A stretch of 64,000 bases of DNA, from positions 62,001-126,000 of the forward strand of contig NZ_JWLV01000012.1 of assembly GCF_000808535.1 (NCBI RefSeq), written 5' to 3'. The notes beneath the pieces are model-generated. The model ran no database searches, was not told the origin of the DNA, and saw only the letters and a list, made by a program, of their open reading frames with translations. Made by a program: the position numbers and the translations under genes. Positions 45,917-53,904 of the stretch are shown one piece after another; the first letter of the stretch is position 1; each line of letters begins with the position of its first letter. The stretch is from Vibrio sinaloensis (GTDB taxonomy: Bacteria; Pseudomonadota; Gammaproteobacteria; Enterobacterales; Vibrionaceae).

Positions 45917-46650
45917 TGGGACTGCTTATTCGACACTTTGTAATTGACGCTCACCGGCGTCAATTTTCGTTTTAGCTTCCAGTGAGGCTTAATTGGCTTA
46001 AGCGGATAGGTTCGCTTGCGCGCAACAATGAAGTACAAACTGCCCATCGGCGCCGCCCAGTCCCCTAAGCTGTTCTCTAACCAAGTCCACATTGTTCGGT
46101 ACTTCTGCATCGGGAACAGTGCATAGCTATCGCATTCGATCACTTGATAGTTCAAAACGCTCAGCCAATCTTTGATCCGGTTTGGGGTGAACATCCGTCC
46201 ACTCCACGGCAGATTGTTTCTACGCCAAGGCATCAGACTGGCCAGCCCGGTAAAACTGATTGGGTTAAAACCTGTGATAATCAAATAGCCGTCATCGATC
46301 ATTACACGGTCAACTTCACGCAGCATTCGATGGGGATCATTGCAGTAGTCGAGCTGGTGTGCCATCACAACGGCATCAAAGCTTTTTTCAAAAAAGGGTA
46401 AGTCGTAGCCGTCGGCGATGACGTTATGCAATGGATTTTTTATATCGAGGTTGACTTGATGTTGAATATTGCAGGCAAAACTGGTTAACTCGCAGCTGAG
46501 ACCACCGAGCTTAAGCATATGGTAACCAAATAATTTTGGGCACCACTCGTCCATCCGAGTCTGAATCGACTCACTCACCCATTGGCCGTTTTTAAGTTGC
46601 GACCATGAATGAGGCTTTTCTAACTTCTTATTGCTACGTGCTGGTTTCAT
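45913..46650 (-). CDS. SAM-dependent methyltransferase (YafS-like)
   Basis: A 245-residue class I methyltransferase. The centre carries a Methyltransf_11-type fold: a nucleotide-binding stretch around [33 protein letters not shown] (about residues 88-108) and [20 protein letters not shown]. The substrate is unknown. It is in the usual place between rnhA and gloB, as in E. coli yafS. Start at 46650 follows CAGGTTAGGT. Its 3' end overlaps rnhA by 4 bases (CTAG) and holds a hairpin that could terminate rnhA on the other strand. Confidence 0.88.
   Translation of the reverse strand: MKPARSNKKLEKPHSWSQLKNGQWVSESIQTRMDEWCPKLFGYHMLKLGGLSCELTSFACNIQHQVNLDIKNPLHNVIADGYDLPFFEKSFDAVVMAHQLDYCNDPHRMLREVDRVMIDDGYLIITGFNPISFTGLASLMPWRRNNLPWSGRMFTPNRIKDWLSVLNYQVIECDSYALFPMQKYRTMWTWLENSLGDWAAPMGSLYFIVARKRTYPLKPIKPHWKLKRKLTPVSVNYKVSNKQSH
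45942..45973 (+). terminator. Possible rnhA terminator inside the opposite methyltransferase gene
   Basis: AATTGACGC-TCACCG-GCGTCAATT is a perfect 9-bp stem followed by TTCGTTTT on the + strand, 25 bases after the rnhA stop. It lies inside the last codons of the convergent - strand gene. Confidence 0.55.
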
Positions 46651-46681
46651 ACCTAACCTGCTTCACTCGGGAGACACAACC

Positions 46682-47440
46682 ATGTTAGAGATCAAAAGCA
46701 TACCTGCATTTAATGATAATTACATCTGGCTAATTCAAAATAGCGATCAGCGTTGTGCCGTTGTCGACCCTGGTGATGCGGCGCCCGTTCTGGCTTACCT
46801 CAAACAGCACCAGCTAAGCTTAGATGCAATCTTGATCACGCACCACCATAACGACCATATTGGTGGTGTGGCCGAATTGGTCCGACAATACCCTGGCATT
46901 GATGTCGTTGGCCCCGCCAATGAACCCGTGCCGACCTTAACTCATCCTGTCGAGGGCGGTGACCAAATAGAGCTGTTTGGTGAAGTCTTCTTTGTGTTAG
47001 ATCTCGCCGGTCATACTCTTGGTCATATTGGCTATGTTGGAGATGGCAAGCTCTTCTGTGGTGATGTCCTATTTTCAGCCGGCTGTGGCCGTGTCTTTGA
47101 GGGGACCATGGAACAAATGTACTCCTCACTCACCAAGATTGCGGCACTACCAGAAGAAACTGAGGTCTATTGCGCACACGAGTACACCGCGAGTAATCTT
47201 GCCTTTGCCTTGGCTGTAGAACCCGACAATGAGCAGCTCCAACAATATCGAGATGACGTCAATCGTCTGCGGGCTCAGAATCGCCCCACCTTGCCCACCA
47301 CACTACGCCGTGAAAAATGGATCAATCCTTTCCTTCGCACCGACCAACAAACGGTTATTCGCTCAGTTGCAAACCGAACCGACCAAACCGACGCACTCGC
47401 CATTTTTAGTGCATTACGTGAGTGGAAGAACGAATTTTAA
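46682..47440 (+). CDS. gloB: Hydroxyacylglutathione hydrolase (glyoxalase II)
   Basis: Metallo-beta-lactamase-fold enzyme hydrolysing S-lactoylglutathione to D-lactate and glutathione, the second step of methylglyoxal detoxification. The metal-binding motif HxHxDH is His54, His56, Asp58, His59 in [11 protein letters not shown]; further ligands lie in [12 protein letters not shown] and [13 protein letters not shown], and the substrate-binding YCAHEYT stretch follows. ATG at 46682 after CGGGAG gives 252 residues; a frame opening at 46631 overlaps the divergent gene and is rejected. Confidence 0.96.
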   Translation: MLEIKSIPAFNDNYIWLIQNSDQRCAVVDPGDAAPVLAYLKQHQLSLDAILITHHHNDHIGGVAELVRQYPGIDVVGPANEPVPTLTHPVEGGDQIELFGEVFFVLDLAGHTLGHIGYVGDGKLFCGDVLFSAGCGRVFEGTMEQMYSSLTKIAALPEETEVYCAHEYTASNLAFALAVEPDNEQLQQYRDDVNRLRAQNRPTLPTTLRREKWINPFLRTDQQTVIRSVANRTDQTDALAIFSALREWKNEF

Positions 47441-47510
47441 CGATTTGCTGCTTGTCACTTTCTGTGCGTGGCAAGTATTATCAGCAGCCAAGTAACAAAA
47501 GGGCTGTGCA

Positions 47511-49076
47511 ATGCGATTAACACATAGCTGGGTTTTGGCGCTCTTACTTACAGGATGTCAACTAACCCAGCCTACCGATTCTAGTGAGACCTCATCACCG
47601 GAAACCAATAACCCACCCGCGGTAAAAAAGGCTGAACCTACCGCTCAGCCAGCCAAACCAGTATCAAAGCCAAAACCTGTGGTCACGCCTCAGTCGCAAG
47701 AAGATGTCTGGCAACGAATCGCGATGCAGTTGGATATGCCAATTCCGGATCACAAGACGGTCGATTACTACCGAACTTGGTATTTGAAGCACCCAAGCCA
47801 TCTTAGAACCGTTTCAAAACGCGCCGAGCCATTCCTCTACCTGATCACAGAAAAGATCGAAGAGCGAAACTTACCTCTTGAGCTTGCGCTGCTCCCCGTT
47901 GTAGAAAGCTCATTTGATGCCTTTGCCTACTCTCACGGCAGTGCGGCAGGCTTATGGCAGTTTGTCCCTGCAACCGGCAAGATGTACGGTTTAGAACAGA
48001 ACTTCTGGTACGATGGGCGTCGAGATGTGCCTGCGGCAACCGATGCAGCACTCGACTACCTTACTTACCTAAATAAACGTTTTGACGGTGAATGGACCCA
48101 CGCCATCGCAGCATACAACAGTGGCGGCGGACGCGTTTCCAGTGCAATTCGTAAAAATACCAAGCTAGGTAAACCCACCGACTTTTTCTCGCTCGATTTA
48201 CCGAAAGAGACCAGTGGTTACGTTCCTAAACTCCTAGCACTCGCAGATATCATTGCCAACCAAGAAAAGTACGGGATCGATATTCCACCCATAGCGAACA
48301 AACCCGTAGTAACCCTCATCGATCCAAAAGAACAACTGGATTTGGCGATTGCAGCAAAATACGCGGGTATCTCGGTCAAAGAACTGCAAGGCTTAAACCC
48401 TGCTTACAATCAGTGGTCGACTGCACCCGATGGCCCTCATCAACTGCTTATTCCAGCCCAAGCAGAAGACAGTTTCCGTTACCAAGTTGAAAAAAATCGC
48501 GGTAAAGGAATGAAGTTGGTTCGCTACAAAGTGAAATCTGGTGACTCCATCAGCGTTCTGGCTAACCGATACAACACCACGACAAAAGTAATCCAGCGTG
48601 CGAATGGCATGACCAACAGCAACATTCGCGCTGGTCAGTACTTGATGATTCCAGCGTCGGCAAAAGATGAGAATGTCTACGCTTTAACCGCATCCAACCG
48701 CCTTGAAAAAACGCAAGCGAAAAACCGTGGTCAATACAAGCTCACCCACACAGTTCGCTCAGGCGACAGTTTGTGGAGCATTGCCAAAGCCAACAAGGTC
48801 TCTCACAAATCGCTTGCCAAGTGGAATGGAATGGGACCAAAAGATACGTTACGTGTAGGACAAAAACTGGTGATATGGAAGAACAGCTCAGATGGCGCCA
48901 TCATCCGCACCGTTTTCTATAACGTGCGCTCAGGCGATACCATCAGTGGCATTGCCAGCAAATTTAAAGTGAAATCACGTGACATCGTGAAATGGAATGA
49001 CCTAAGCAAACAAAAATATCTTAAGCCGGGTCAAAAACTGAAACTCTACGTCGATGTAACTAAGGTAAGTGTATGA
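47511..49076 (+). CDS. mltD: Membrane-bound lytic murein transglycosylase D
   Basis: Peptidoglycan lyase anchored as a lipoprotein: lipobox LLTGC with Cys16. A Pro/Lys/Thr-rich linker (residues about 20-62) precedes the SLT domain, with catalytic Glu132 in LPVVESSFDAFAYSHGSAAG, LWQFVPATGKMYGL and AIAAYNSGGGRV. Three C-terminal LysM repeats (about residues 336-383, 411-458 and 471-518; each with a SGDS/T-type start such as VKSGDSISVLANRY) bind glycan strands. 521 residues; E. coli MltD has two LysM repeats, so this one has an extra. Its stop overlaps the next start by 4 bases (ATGA). Confidence 0.95.
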   Translation: MRLTHSWVLALLLTGCQLTQPTDSSETSSPETNNPPAVKKAEPTAQPAKPVSKPKPVVTPQSQEDVWQRIAMQLDMPIPDHKTVDYYRTWYLKHPSHLRTVSKRAEPFLYLITEKIEERNLPLELALLPVVESSFDAFAYSHGSAAGLWQFVPATGKMYGLEQNFWYDGRRDVPAATDAALDYLTYLNKRFDGEWTHAIAAYNSGGGRVSSAIRKNTKLGKPTDFFSLDLPKETSGYVPKLLALADIIANQEKYGIDIPPIANKPVVTLIDPKEQLDLAIAAKYAGISVKELQGLNPAYNQWSTAPDGPHQLLIPAQAEDSFRYQVEKNRGKGMKLVRYKVKSGDSISVLANRYNTTTKVIQRANGMTNSNIRAGQYLMIPASAKDENVYALTASNRLEKTQAKNRGQYKLTHTVRSGDSLWSIAKANKVSHKSLAKWNGMGPKDTLRVGQKLVIWKNSSDGAIIRTVFYNVRSGDTISGIASKFKVKSRDIVKWNDLSKQKYLKPGQKLKLYVDVTKVSV

Positions 49077-49759
49077 CGCCCTCCAGTAACCCTTTAATCA
49101 TGCTAGTTGATATTTTTCGTTCACCTAGCGCTTGTTTCCTTGCCCTTTATCAACGTGGCGCATGGGGCTGGCAGCCATACATTTTTCTGATTTTATCGCC
49201 ATTTTTGTTTTGGGGTGCGTATTTTGATTTGGTCAATTTTGAGTGGCTAAAAGAAGTCCTAACCGCTCAACTGGCGCAAACGAACCCGCAACAACTTGAG
49301 TTACTTGATGCCAACACCTTAATGGCCAGTGAAATCATCAGCGATGTATTTGGTCGAACGCTGACCATACTCATGCTGGCGTTTTGGTTCAATCTGGCCA
49401 CTAAGCCAAGTCAGCACCAACATGGTTTCTGGAAATGGTTTGCCGCAGCCGCGGTGATCACTTTCCCTGCAATCATCGGCGATCTTGCAAGCTACGTGAG
49501 TGTTCTACTGAAACATGGTCAAGTGCTTGTTTACGCCGCGGATCTCAATAGCCTTAACGGACTGCTCAAACTTCCACTGACCAATGAGTGGTCTCAGTTT
49601 GCCAGCTCGTTCCCTCTACTTCTGCCTTGGTATATCGCTTTGGGCTACGCGGCAGTCGGTACATGGACGGAGTTCGAGCGCGGCCAAGCCTTGGTCATTT
49701 CAGCACTACCTTGGCTCGCTTACTACCTAATTTGGGCGCTCTACATCGTTATTTTTTAA
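49073..49759 (+). CDS. YIP1-family multi-pass membrane protein
   Basis: A 228-residue protein with about five hydrophobic segments (IFLILSPFLFWGAYF; TLTILMLAFWF; WFAAAAVITFPAIIGDLASYVSVLL; FPLLLPWYIALGYAAVGTW; LVISALPWLAYYLIWALYIVIF). The spacing resembles Yip1-domain proteins of bacteria, whose role is unknown. The N-terminal IMLVDIFRSPSACFLAL is typical. Translationally coupled to mltD by the ATGA overlap. Its 3' end overlaps the convergent EEP-family gene by 33 bases. Confidence 0.78.
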   Translation: MTPSSNPLIMLVDIFRSPSACFLALYQRGAWGWQPYIFLILSPFLFWGAYFDLVNFEWLKEVLTAQLAQTNPQQLELLDANTLMASEIISDVFGRTLTILMLAFWFNLATKPSQHQHGFWKWFAAAAVITFPAIIGDLASYVSVLLKHGQVLVYAADLNSLNGLLKLPLTNEWSQFASSFPLLLPWYIALGYAAVGTWTEFERGQALVISALPWLAYYLIWALYIVIF

Positions 49760-50599
49760 ACGAAAGCTCACCTCTATTGGGTTGTGATCAGAGGCGTCGG
49801 TTATCGGCGCCTCTGCTTTTTGAAGAACCAAATCTCGATAAAACACATGATCTAAAGGCAGTCCAGTCACAAACTGAGTCCGATTATCCACTTGGTAGGT
49901 AACCTCAGTAACGCCTATTTTGTCGAGCGCTTGTTTCATCACACTCAATCGCGCGTCACTCCAGCTGTTAAAATCGCCAGCAACAATGATCGGCCCCTGA
50001 TGATTCAAAAGCTCTGTCACTAACGTATCAAGCTGTCTTTGATACTCCACGGTGCCATAAGTGAAATTTACCGCATGGATATTAACCACCGCTAATGACT
50101 GGCCATTCGTCAGCGGGTAAGTCGCATATAAAGCAGATTTGGGCAACCCTAACCAAGGCTCAAGCTCGGTGTACGCACAGGCGAGATCAGGCGTATCATA
50201 GCTTAAGTTCAGAACGCCCGCGGTGGTATCAAAGGCTTTAAACGCATCGACTTGGCTACCAAACCACTGATTGTCCTCAATCCAATGGAGTAACTCAGGG
50301 GTCATACTGGCTTCTTGTAACAGAGCCAATTGTTTTCCCTTCACCAGAGTTTGCAAACTAGAATGCCAGTTTGGTCGGTTCTGTTTGTAGATGTTCCACA
50401 CCAGAACATTCAGCTCGCCATTGAGATCCACGGGCTTTGCTGAGTCACTACGGTAACACTGCAACGAAAGCGCAATATTGCCTTGTGAAATCGAAGATAT
50501 TTGGCCTTGTTCAGGCAAGGTGAACACCACTCGATAGCCAATCATTCCCGTGAGTACGAGTCCAATAGGCAATGCTAGTAACCATTTTTTGTTCATCAT
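49727..50599 (-). CDS. Endonuclease/exonuclease/phosphatase family protein (YafD-like)
   Basis: A 290-residue EEP-fold hydrolase with an N-terminal membrane or signal segment (KWLLALPIGLVLTGMIGYRVVF). Motifs of the fold: VLVWNIYKQNRPNW, LLQEASMTPELL (metal-binding Glu), VNIHAVNF, GDFNSWSD (Asp and Asn) and the C-terminal SDHNPI with the catalytic His. The general fold degrades nucleic acids, phospholipids or phosphoesters; the substrate here is unknown. E. coli YafD is the same family and also lies near mltD, gloB and yafS. The last 11 codons overlap the YIP1-family gene, and a + strand terminator lies within its 3' end. Confidence 0.87.
   Translation of the reverse strand: MMNKKWLLALPIGLVLTGMIGYRVVFTLPEQGQISSISQGNIALSLQCYRSDSAKPVDLNGELNVLVWNIYKQNRPNWHSSLQTLVKGKQLALLQEASMTPELLHWIEDNQWFGSQVDAFKAFDTTAGVLNLSYDTPDLACAYTELEPWLGLPKSALYATYPLTNGQSLAVVNIHAVNFTYGTVEYQRQLDTLVTELLNHQGPIIVAGDFNSWSDARLSVMKQALDKIGVTEVTYQVDNRTQFVTGLPLDHVFYRDLVLQKAEAPITDASDHNPIEVSFRLKNNDVERPN
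49790..49821 (+). terminator. mltD-YIP1 terminator inside the opposite EEP-family gene
   Basis: AGAGGCG and CGCCTCT form a 7-bp stem with an 11-base loop (TCGGTTATCGG, which can add a CG pair), followed by GCTTTTT on the + strand. It is 31 bases after the YIP1-family stop and lies inside the 3' coding part of the convergent EEP-family gene. Confidence 0.65.
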
Positions 50600-50614
50600 T
50601 GAGCCCTAAAATGT

Positions 50615-50636
50615 AAAAAAGAGCCTTACGGCTCTT
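50615..50636 (-). terminator. Terminator of glnB
   Basis: On the - strand, AAGAGCC-GTAA-GGCTCTT followed by TTTT. Confidence 0.82.
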
Positions 50637-50684
50637 CCTTGATTATCGAATATCGAATTCAGTTCACACACTCTGACAATAACA

Positions 50685-51032
<348 letters not shown>

Positions 51033-51078
51033 TTAAACTTCAGCAATTTGGCTTATTATCCCACGATCATCGGGCAAT

Positions 51079-51107
51079 AAAAAGCCCGAGCGATAAGCGC
51101 TCAGGCT
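51079..51107 (-). terminator. Terminator of the cytochrome c gene
   Basis: In the - strand RNA, AGCCUGAGCG-CUUAU-CGCUCGGGCU is a 10-bp stem with one U.G pair, followed by UUUU. On the + strand the same spot is a C.A mismatch, so it works on the - strand transcript only. Confidence 0.8.
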
Positions 51108-51128
51108 AATATACAACTTAACCGAAGG

Positions 51129-51443
51129 TTATTTCAAACTTGCGTAGTATGCCGCTAGGTTAGCGATGTCGGCATCACTGAGCATCGATGCTTGCGCTTG
51201 CATGACCGCCGCTAGACCACCATTACGCTCTTTGTTTTTGTACGCATTAATCGAGCTAACAAGGTACTGTTCGTTTTGACCTTTCAAGTTTGGATAACCT
51301 GGGATGACAGCGATACCATCCGCACCATGACAAGCCGCACATACCGCCGCTTTCGCTTGCCCAGCAGCTACATCACCTGCCGCCATAGCTTGACCAACCA
51401 TAAGGCCCATTCCGATGACCATTCCAATAGCGATTCTCTTCAT
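51129..51443 (-). CDS. Monohaem c-type cytochrome
   Basis: A periplasmic electron carrier of 104 residues: signal peptide to about residue 21, then a single class I haem motif CAACH (Cys35-His39) at the N-terminus of the mature domain. The C-terminal [16 protein letters not shown] and [14 protein letters not shown] match small cytochromes of the c553/c4-domain type. The likely axial Met is in [12 protein letters not shown]. Partners (oxidase or peroxidase) cannot be read from context. Between glnB and tilS, probably its own unit. Confidence 0.88.
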   Translation of the reverse strand: MKRIAIGMVIGMGLMVGQAMAAGDVAAGQAKAAVCAACHGADGIAVIPGYPNLKGQNEQYLVSSINAYKNKERNGGLAAVMQAQASMLSDADIANLAAYYASLK

Positions 51444-51508
51444 TGCTCTTCCTTATAAGTCCACTTCTTGTGTGTGTTTTATCTATACGATTCTGACACA
51501 AAGATAGT

Positions 51509-52813
51509 TTACTTGCTCCAGATAAGCTCACAGTCTTGACCGATAAAGTGATGATCAATAAACAAATCCGCGATAGCCGCTACTTTATCACCACACATAA
51601 GTATCGGTCTTCTTCGCCTTTCCCAACTCGGCACTTGATACTCTTGAAACAGCTTTTTCAGTTTTCTGCTATGCCCTCGCTCCGCTGGATGAGCGCTGAG
51701 CCCTTCGGGATTAAAGATGATACGTAATGGCGCTTGCTGCAGTGCAGATAAGGACAGTGACCCAGTCGATGTCACTTGAAGCGTCAAATGACCAAGCCTG
51801 TCAGGAAGCTCAAGCTCCTCACCTAGCCCCAAGCGTTGAGACCAATCGCTAATATCGTCATGAGTGGAAACTAAGTAGAGACGTCGGTTAAAACGGCGTA
51901 CTTGCGCAGAAGTTAGATTTAGAACAGGATTCGCGTCTGCCTTAGCAAGTGCTACCTGATGCCAAATTTTGTCCAGATGATCTCGACTTGGCATGCGCTG
52001 ACCCGCATTGGCCAACCACATACGAATCAAACGTGCCCGCATCAATGCACTCAAATCAGCCACCCCTTGAATGGCTAAGCTACCATCCGAGTTAACCAGG
52101 AGCCTGAGCTTATCTTGGAGTAGCTCGTCTAACAGTAACTCTTGCTCTGCACACAATTGCGCGCTTCGCTGGACTGATTGAGTAAAATGTGGCCAACGCT
52201 CTTCAATAACCGGCGAAATATGATGACGAATGTAATTGCGATCGAAGCGGGTATCCTGATTACTTTCATCTTCCACCCAGTTTAAGCCGTGGTGCCGCGC
52301 GTATTGTTCGATCTCTTCGCGTCTGACCTTAAGTAACGGTCGAACCAATCGGCCATTAGAAAACAGCTTGCTCTCAGCCATCGCCGACAAACCTTTTGGC
52401 CCACTGCCTCGCTTTAGGGCGAGAAGAAACGTTTCTAGCTGATCATCTCCATGTTGACCCGTCAGTAAAATATCCCTTTCATTTACATGCCGAGCCAGCA
52501 CCTTATAACGCTCATCTCGGGCACACTCCTCTATGCTCTTCCCGCTGGCATCGAGTTGCACCTTTTCCAAAATAAAGGGGACATCACTCTGAGCAGCCCA
52601 CTCTTGACACTGGTTAGCCCACTCATCAGCATTGGCACTCAGGCCGTGATGAACATGGACAGCTAGCGTCGGACGATGGGTTTCCTGCTGATAGCGCGCA
52701 AGTAATGAAAGCAATACACGTGAGTCAATGCCGCCACTGAAGGCCAAAACAATACGACTGCGCGGTGCAAGATACTCTTCGATGACAGATGAAAATGATT
52801 GATACAGATCCAT
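51509..52813 (-). CDS. tilS: tRNA(Ile)-lysidine synthase
   Basis: Modifies C34 of the CAU-anticodon tRNA-Ile to lysidine so that it reads AUA. The PP-loop ATP-binding motif SGGIDS is at residues 26-31 (IVLAFSGGIDSRVLLSLLAR). Further features: VHVHHGLSANADEWANQC, GQHGDDQLETFLLALKRGSG and RPLLKVRREEIEQYA; the C-terminal half holds the TilS-C domains (KKLFQEYQVPSWERRRRPIL). 434 residues, about E. coli size. Last gene of the bamA-tilS stretch, separated from accA by a terminator. Confidence 0.95.
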   Translation of the reverse strand: MDLYQSFSSVIEEYLAPRSRIVLAFSGGIDSRVLLSLLARYQQETHRPTLAVHVHHGLSANADEWANQCQEWAAQSDVPFILEKVQLDASGKSIEECARDERYKVLARHVNERDILLTGQHGDDQLETFLLALKRGSGPKGLSAMAESKLFSNGRLVRPLLKVRREEIEQYARHHGLNWVEDESNQDTRFDRNYIRHHISPVIEERWPHFTQSVQRSAQLCAEQELLLDELLQDKLRLLVNSDGSLAIQGVADLSALMRARLIRMWLANAGQRMPSRDHLDKIWHQVALAKADANPVLNLTSAQVRRFNRRLYLVSTHDDISDWSQRLGLGEELELPDRLGHLTLQVTSTGSLSLSALQQAPLRIIFNPEGLSAHPAERGHSRKLKKLFQEYQVPSWERRRRPILMCGDKVAAIADLFIDHHFIGQDCELIWSK

Positions 52814-52861
52814 AACGGAATAACTCGATAATTGATAGGCGATAGTTTATCACCCACCAAT

Positions 52862-52889
52862 AAAAAAGGCCGAACTAAGTTCGACCTTT
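52862..52889 (-). terminator. Terminator between accA and tilS
   Basis: In the - strand RNA, AAAGGUCGAAC-UUA-GUUCGGCCUUU with one U.G pair, then UUU. The + strand version has a C.A mismatch, so it should stop only the - strand transcript. It suggests tilS is partly uncoupled from the long operon. Confidence 0.8.
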
Positions 52890-52909
52890 AGGATTTAACA
52901 AGATGCTGA

Positions 52910-53869
52910 TTAGCAGTAACCGTAGCTCATTAAGCGTTGGTAACGGCGCTCAAGAAGTGTGTCGTTGTCAAATTGAGCCAGCTCATCTAACTGCTTAAGT
53001 AGGTTCGCTTTCATGTTTGCTGCCATTTGAACATGGTCGCGGTGCGCACCACCTAATGGCTCTTCAATAATTTCATCGATCAACTCAAGCTCTTTAAGAC
53101 GAGGCGCCGTTAGGCCCATCGCGTCAGCCGCTTGAGGCGCTTTATCTGAATCACGCCATAGAATCGATGCACAGCCCTCTGGTGAGATGACTGAGTACGT
53201 CGAGTACTGAAGCATGTTGACGTAATCGCCAACACCAATAGCCAATGCACCTCCTGAACCACCTTCACCAACAACGTTACAAATCACTGGCACTTTTAAA
53301 CCCGCCATCACTTTTAGGTTTTTCGCAATTGCTTCTGATTGGCCGCGCTCTTCTGCACCAACACCTGGGTAAGCACCCGCAGTATCAATGAAGGTGATGA
53401 TTGGCATGTTAAAACGCTCCGCCATTTCCATAAGGCGTAGGGCTTTACGGTAACCTTCTGGTTTAGGCATACCGAAGTTACGTTTTACTTTTTCTTTGGT
53501 CTCACGACCTTTTTGGTGACCGATGATCATAACCGGACGACCATCAAGGCGAGCCATACCACCAACGATCGCTTTATCATCAGCAAACGCTCGGTCACCC
53601 GCTAGCTCTTCAAATTCTGTAAATACATGTTGGATGTAGTCCAGCGTGTAAGGACGTTGTGGATGACGCGCCAGTTGAGCAGTTTCCCACGCCCCTAGAT
53701 CGCTAAAGGTCTTTTTCTTAAGCTCTAAGCTTTTCTTTTCTAGCTGTTCGATCTCTTTTTCTAGATCCACACCAGACTCACCGCCGTGGCGAGATACATC
53801 ACGTAGTGCTTCAATCTTTGCTTCAAGTTCTGCGATCGGCTTTTCAAATTCTAAAAAGTTTAGGCTCAT
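52910..53869 (-). CDS. accA: Acetyl-CoA carboxylase carboxyltransferase alpha subunit
   Basis: Transfers the carboxyl group from biotinylated AccB to acetyl-CoA to make malonyl-CoA, with AccD. The 319-residue protein starts [20 protein letters not shown], followed by the dimer region [15 protein letters not shown], the oxyanion-type [44 protein letters not shown], and [20 protein letters not shown]. It is downstream of dnaE by 35 bases, the usual vibrio and enterobacterial order. Confidence 0.97.
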   Translation of the reverse strand: MSLNFLEFEKPIAELEAKIEALRDVSRHGGESGVDLEKEIEQLEKKSLELKKKTFSDLGAWETAQLARHPQRPYTLDYIQHVFTEFEELAGDRAFADDKAIVGGMARLDGRPVMIIGHQKGRETKEKVKRNFGMPKPEGYRKALRLMEMAERFNMPIITFIDTAGAYPGVGAEERGQSEAIAKNLKVMAGLKVPVICNVVGEGGSGGALAIGVGDYVNMLQYSTYSVISPEGCASILWRDSDKAPQAADAMGLTAPRLKELELIDEIIEEPLGGAHRDHVQMAANMKANLLKQLDELAQFDNDTLLERRYQRLMSYGYC

Positions 53870-53885
53870 CTATCGATCCTTTCTG

Positions 53886-53904
53886 ATTCGGCTTTGTGCC
53901 GAAT
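53886..53904 (-). other. Hairpin between dnaE stop and accA start region
   Basis: ATTCGGC-ACAAA-GCCGAAT on the - strand is a perfect 7-bp stem with a 5-base loop, directly adjacent to the dnaE stop codon. It has no T-run, so it is not a terminator; a role in mRNA processing or stability is possible. Confidence 0.5.
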
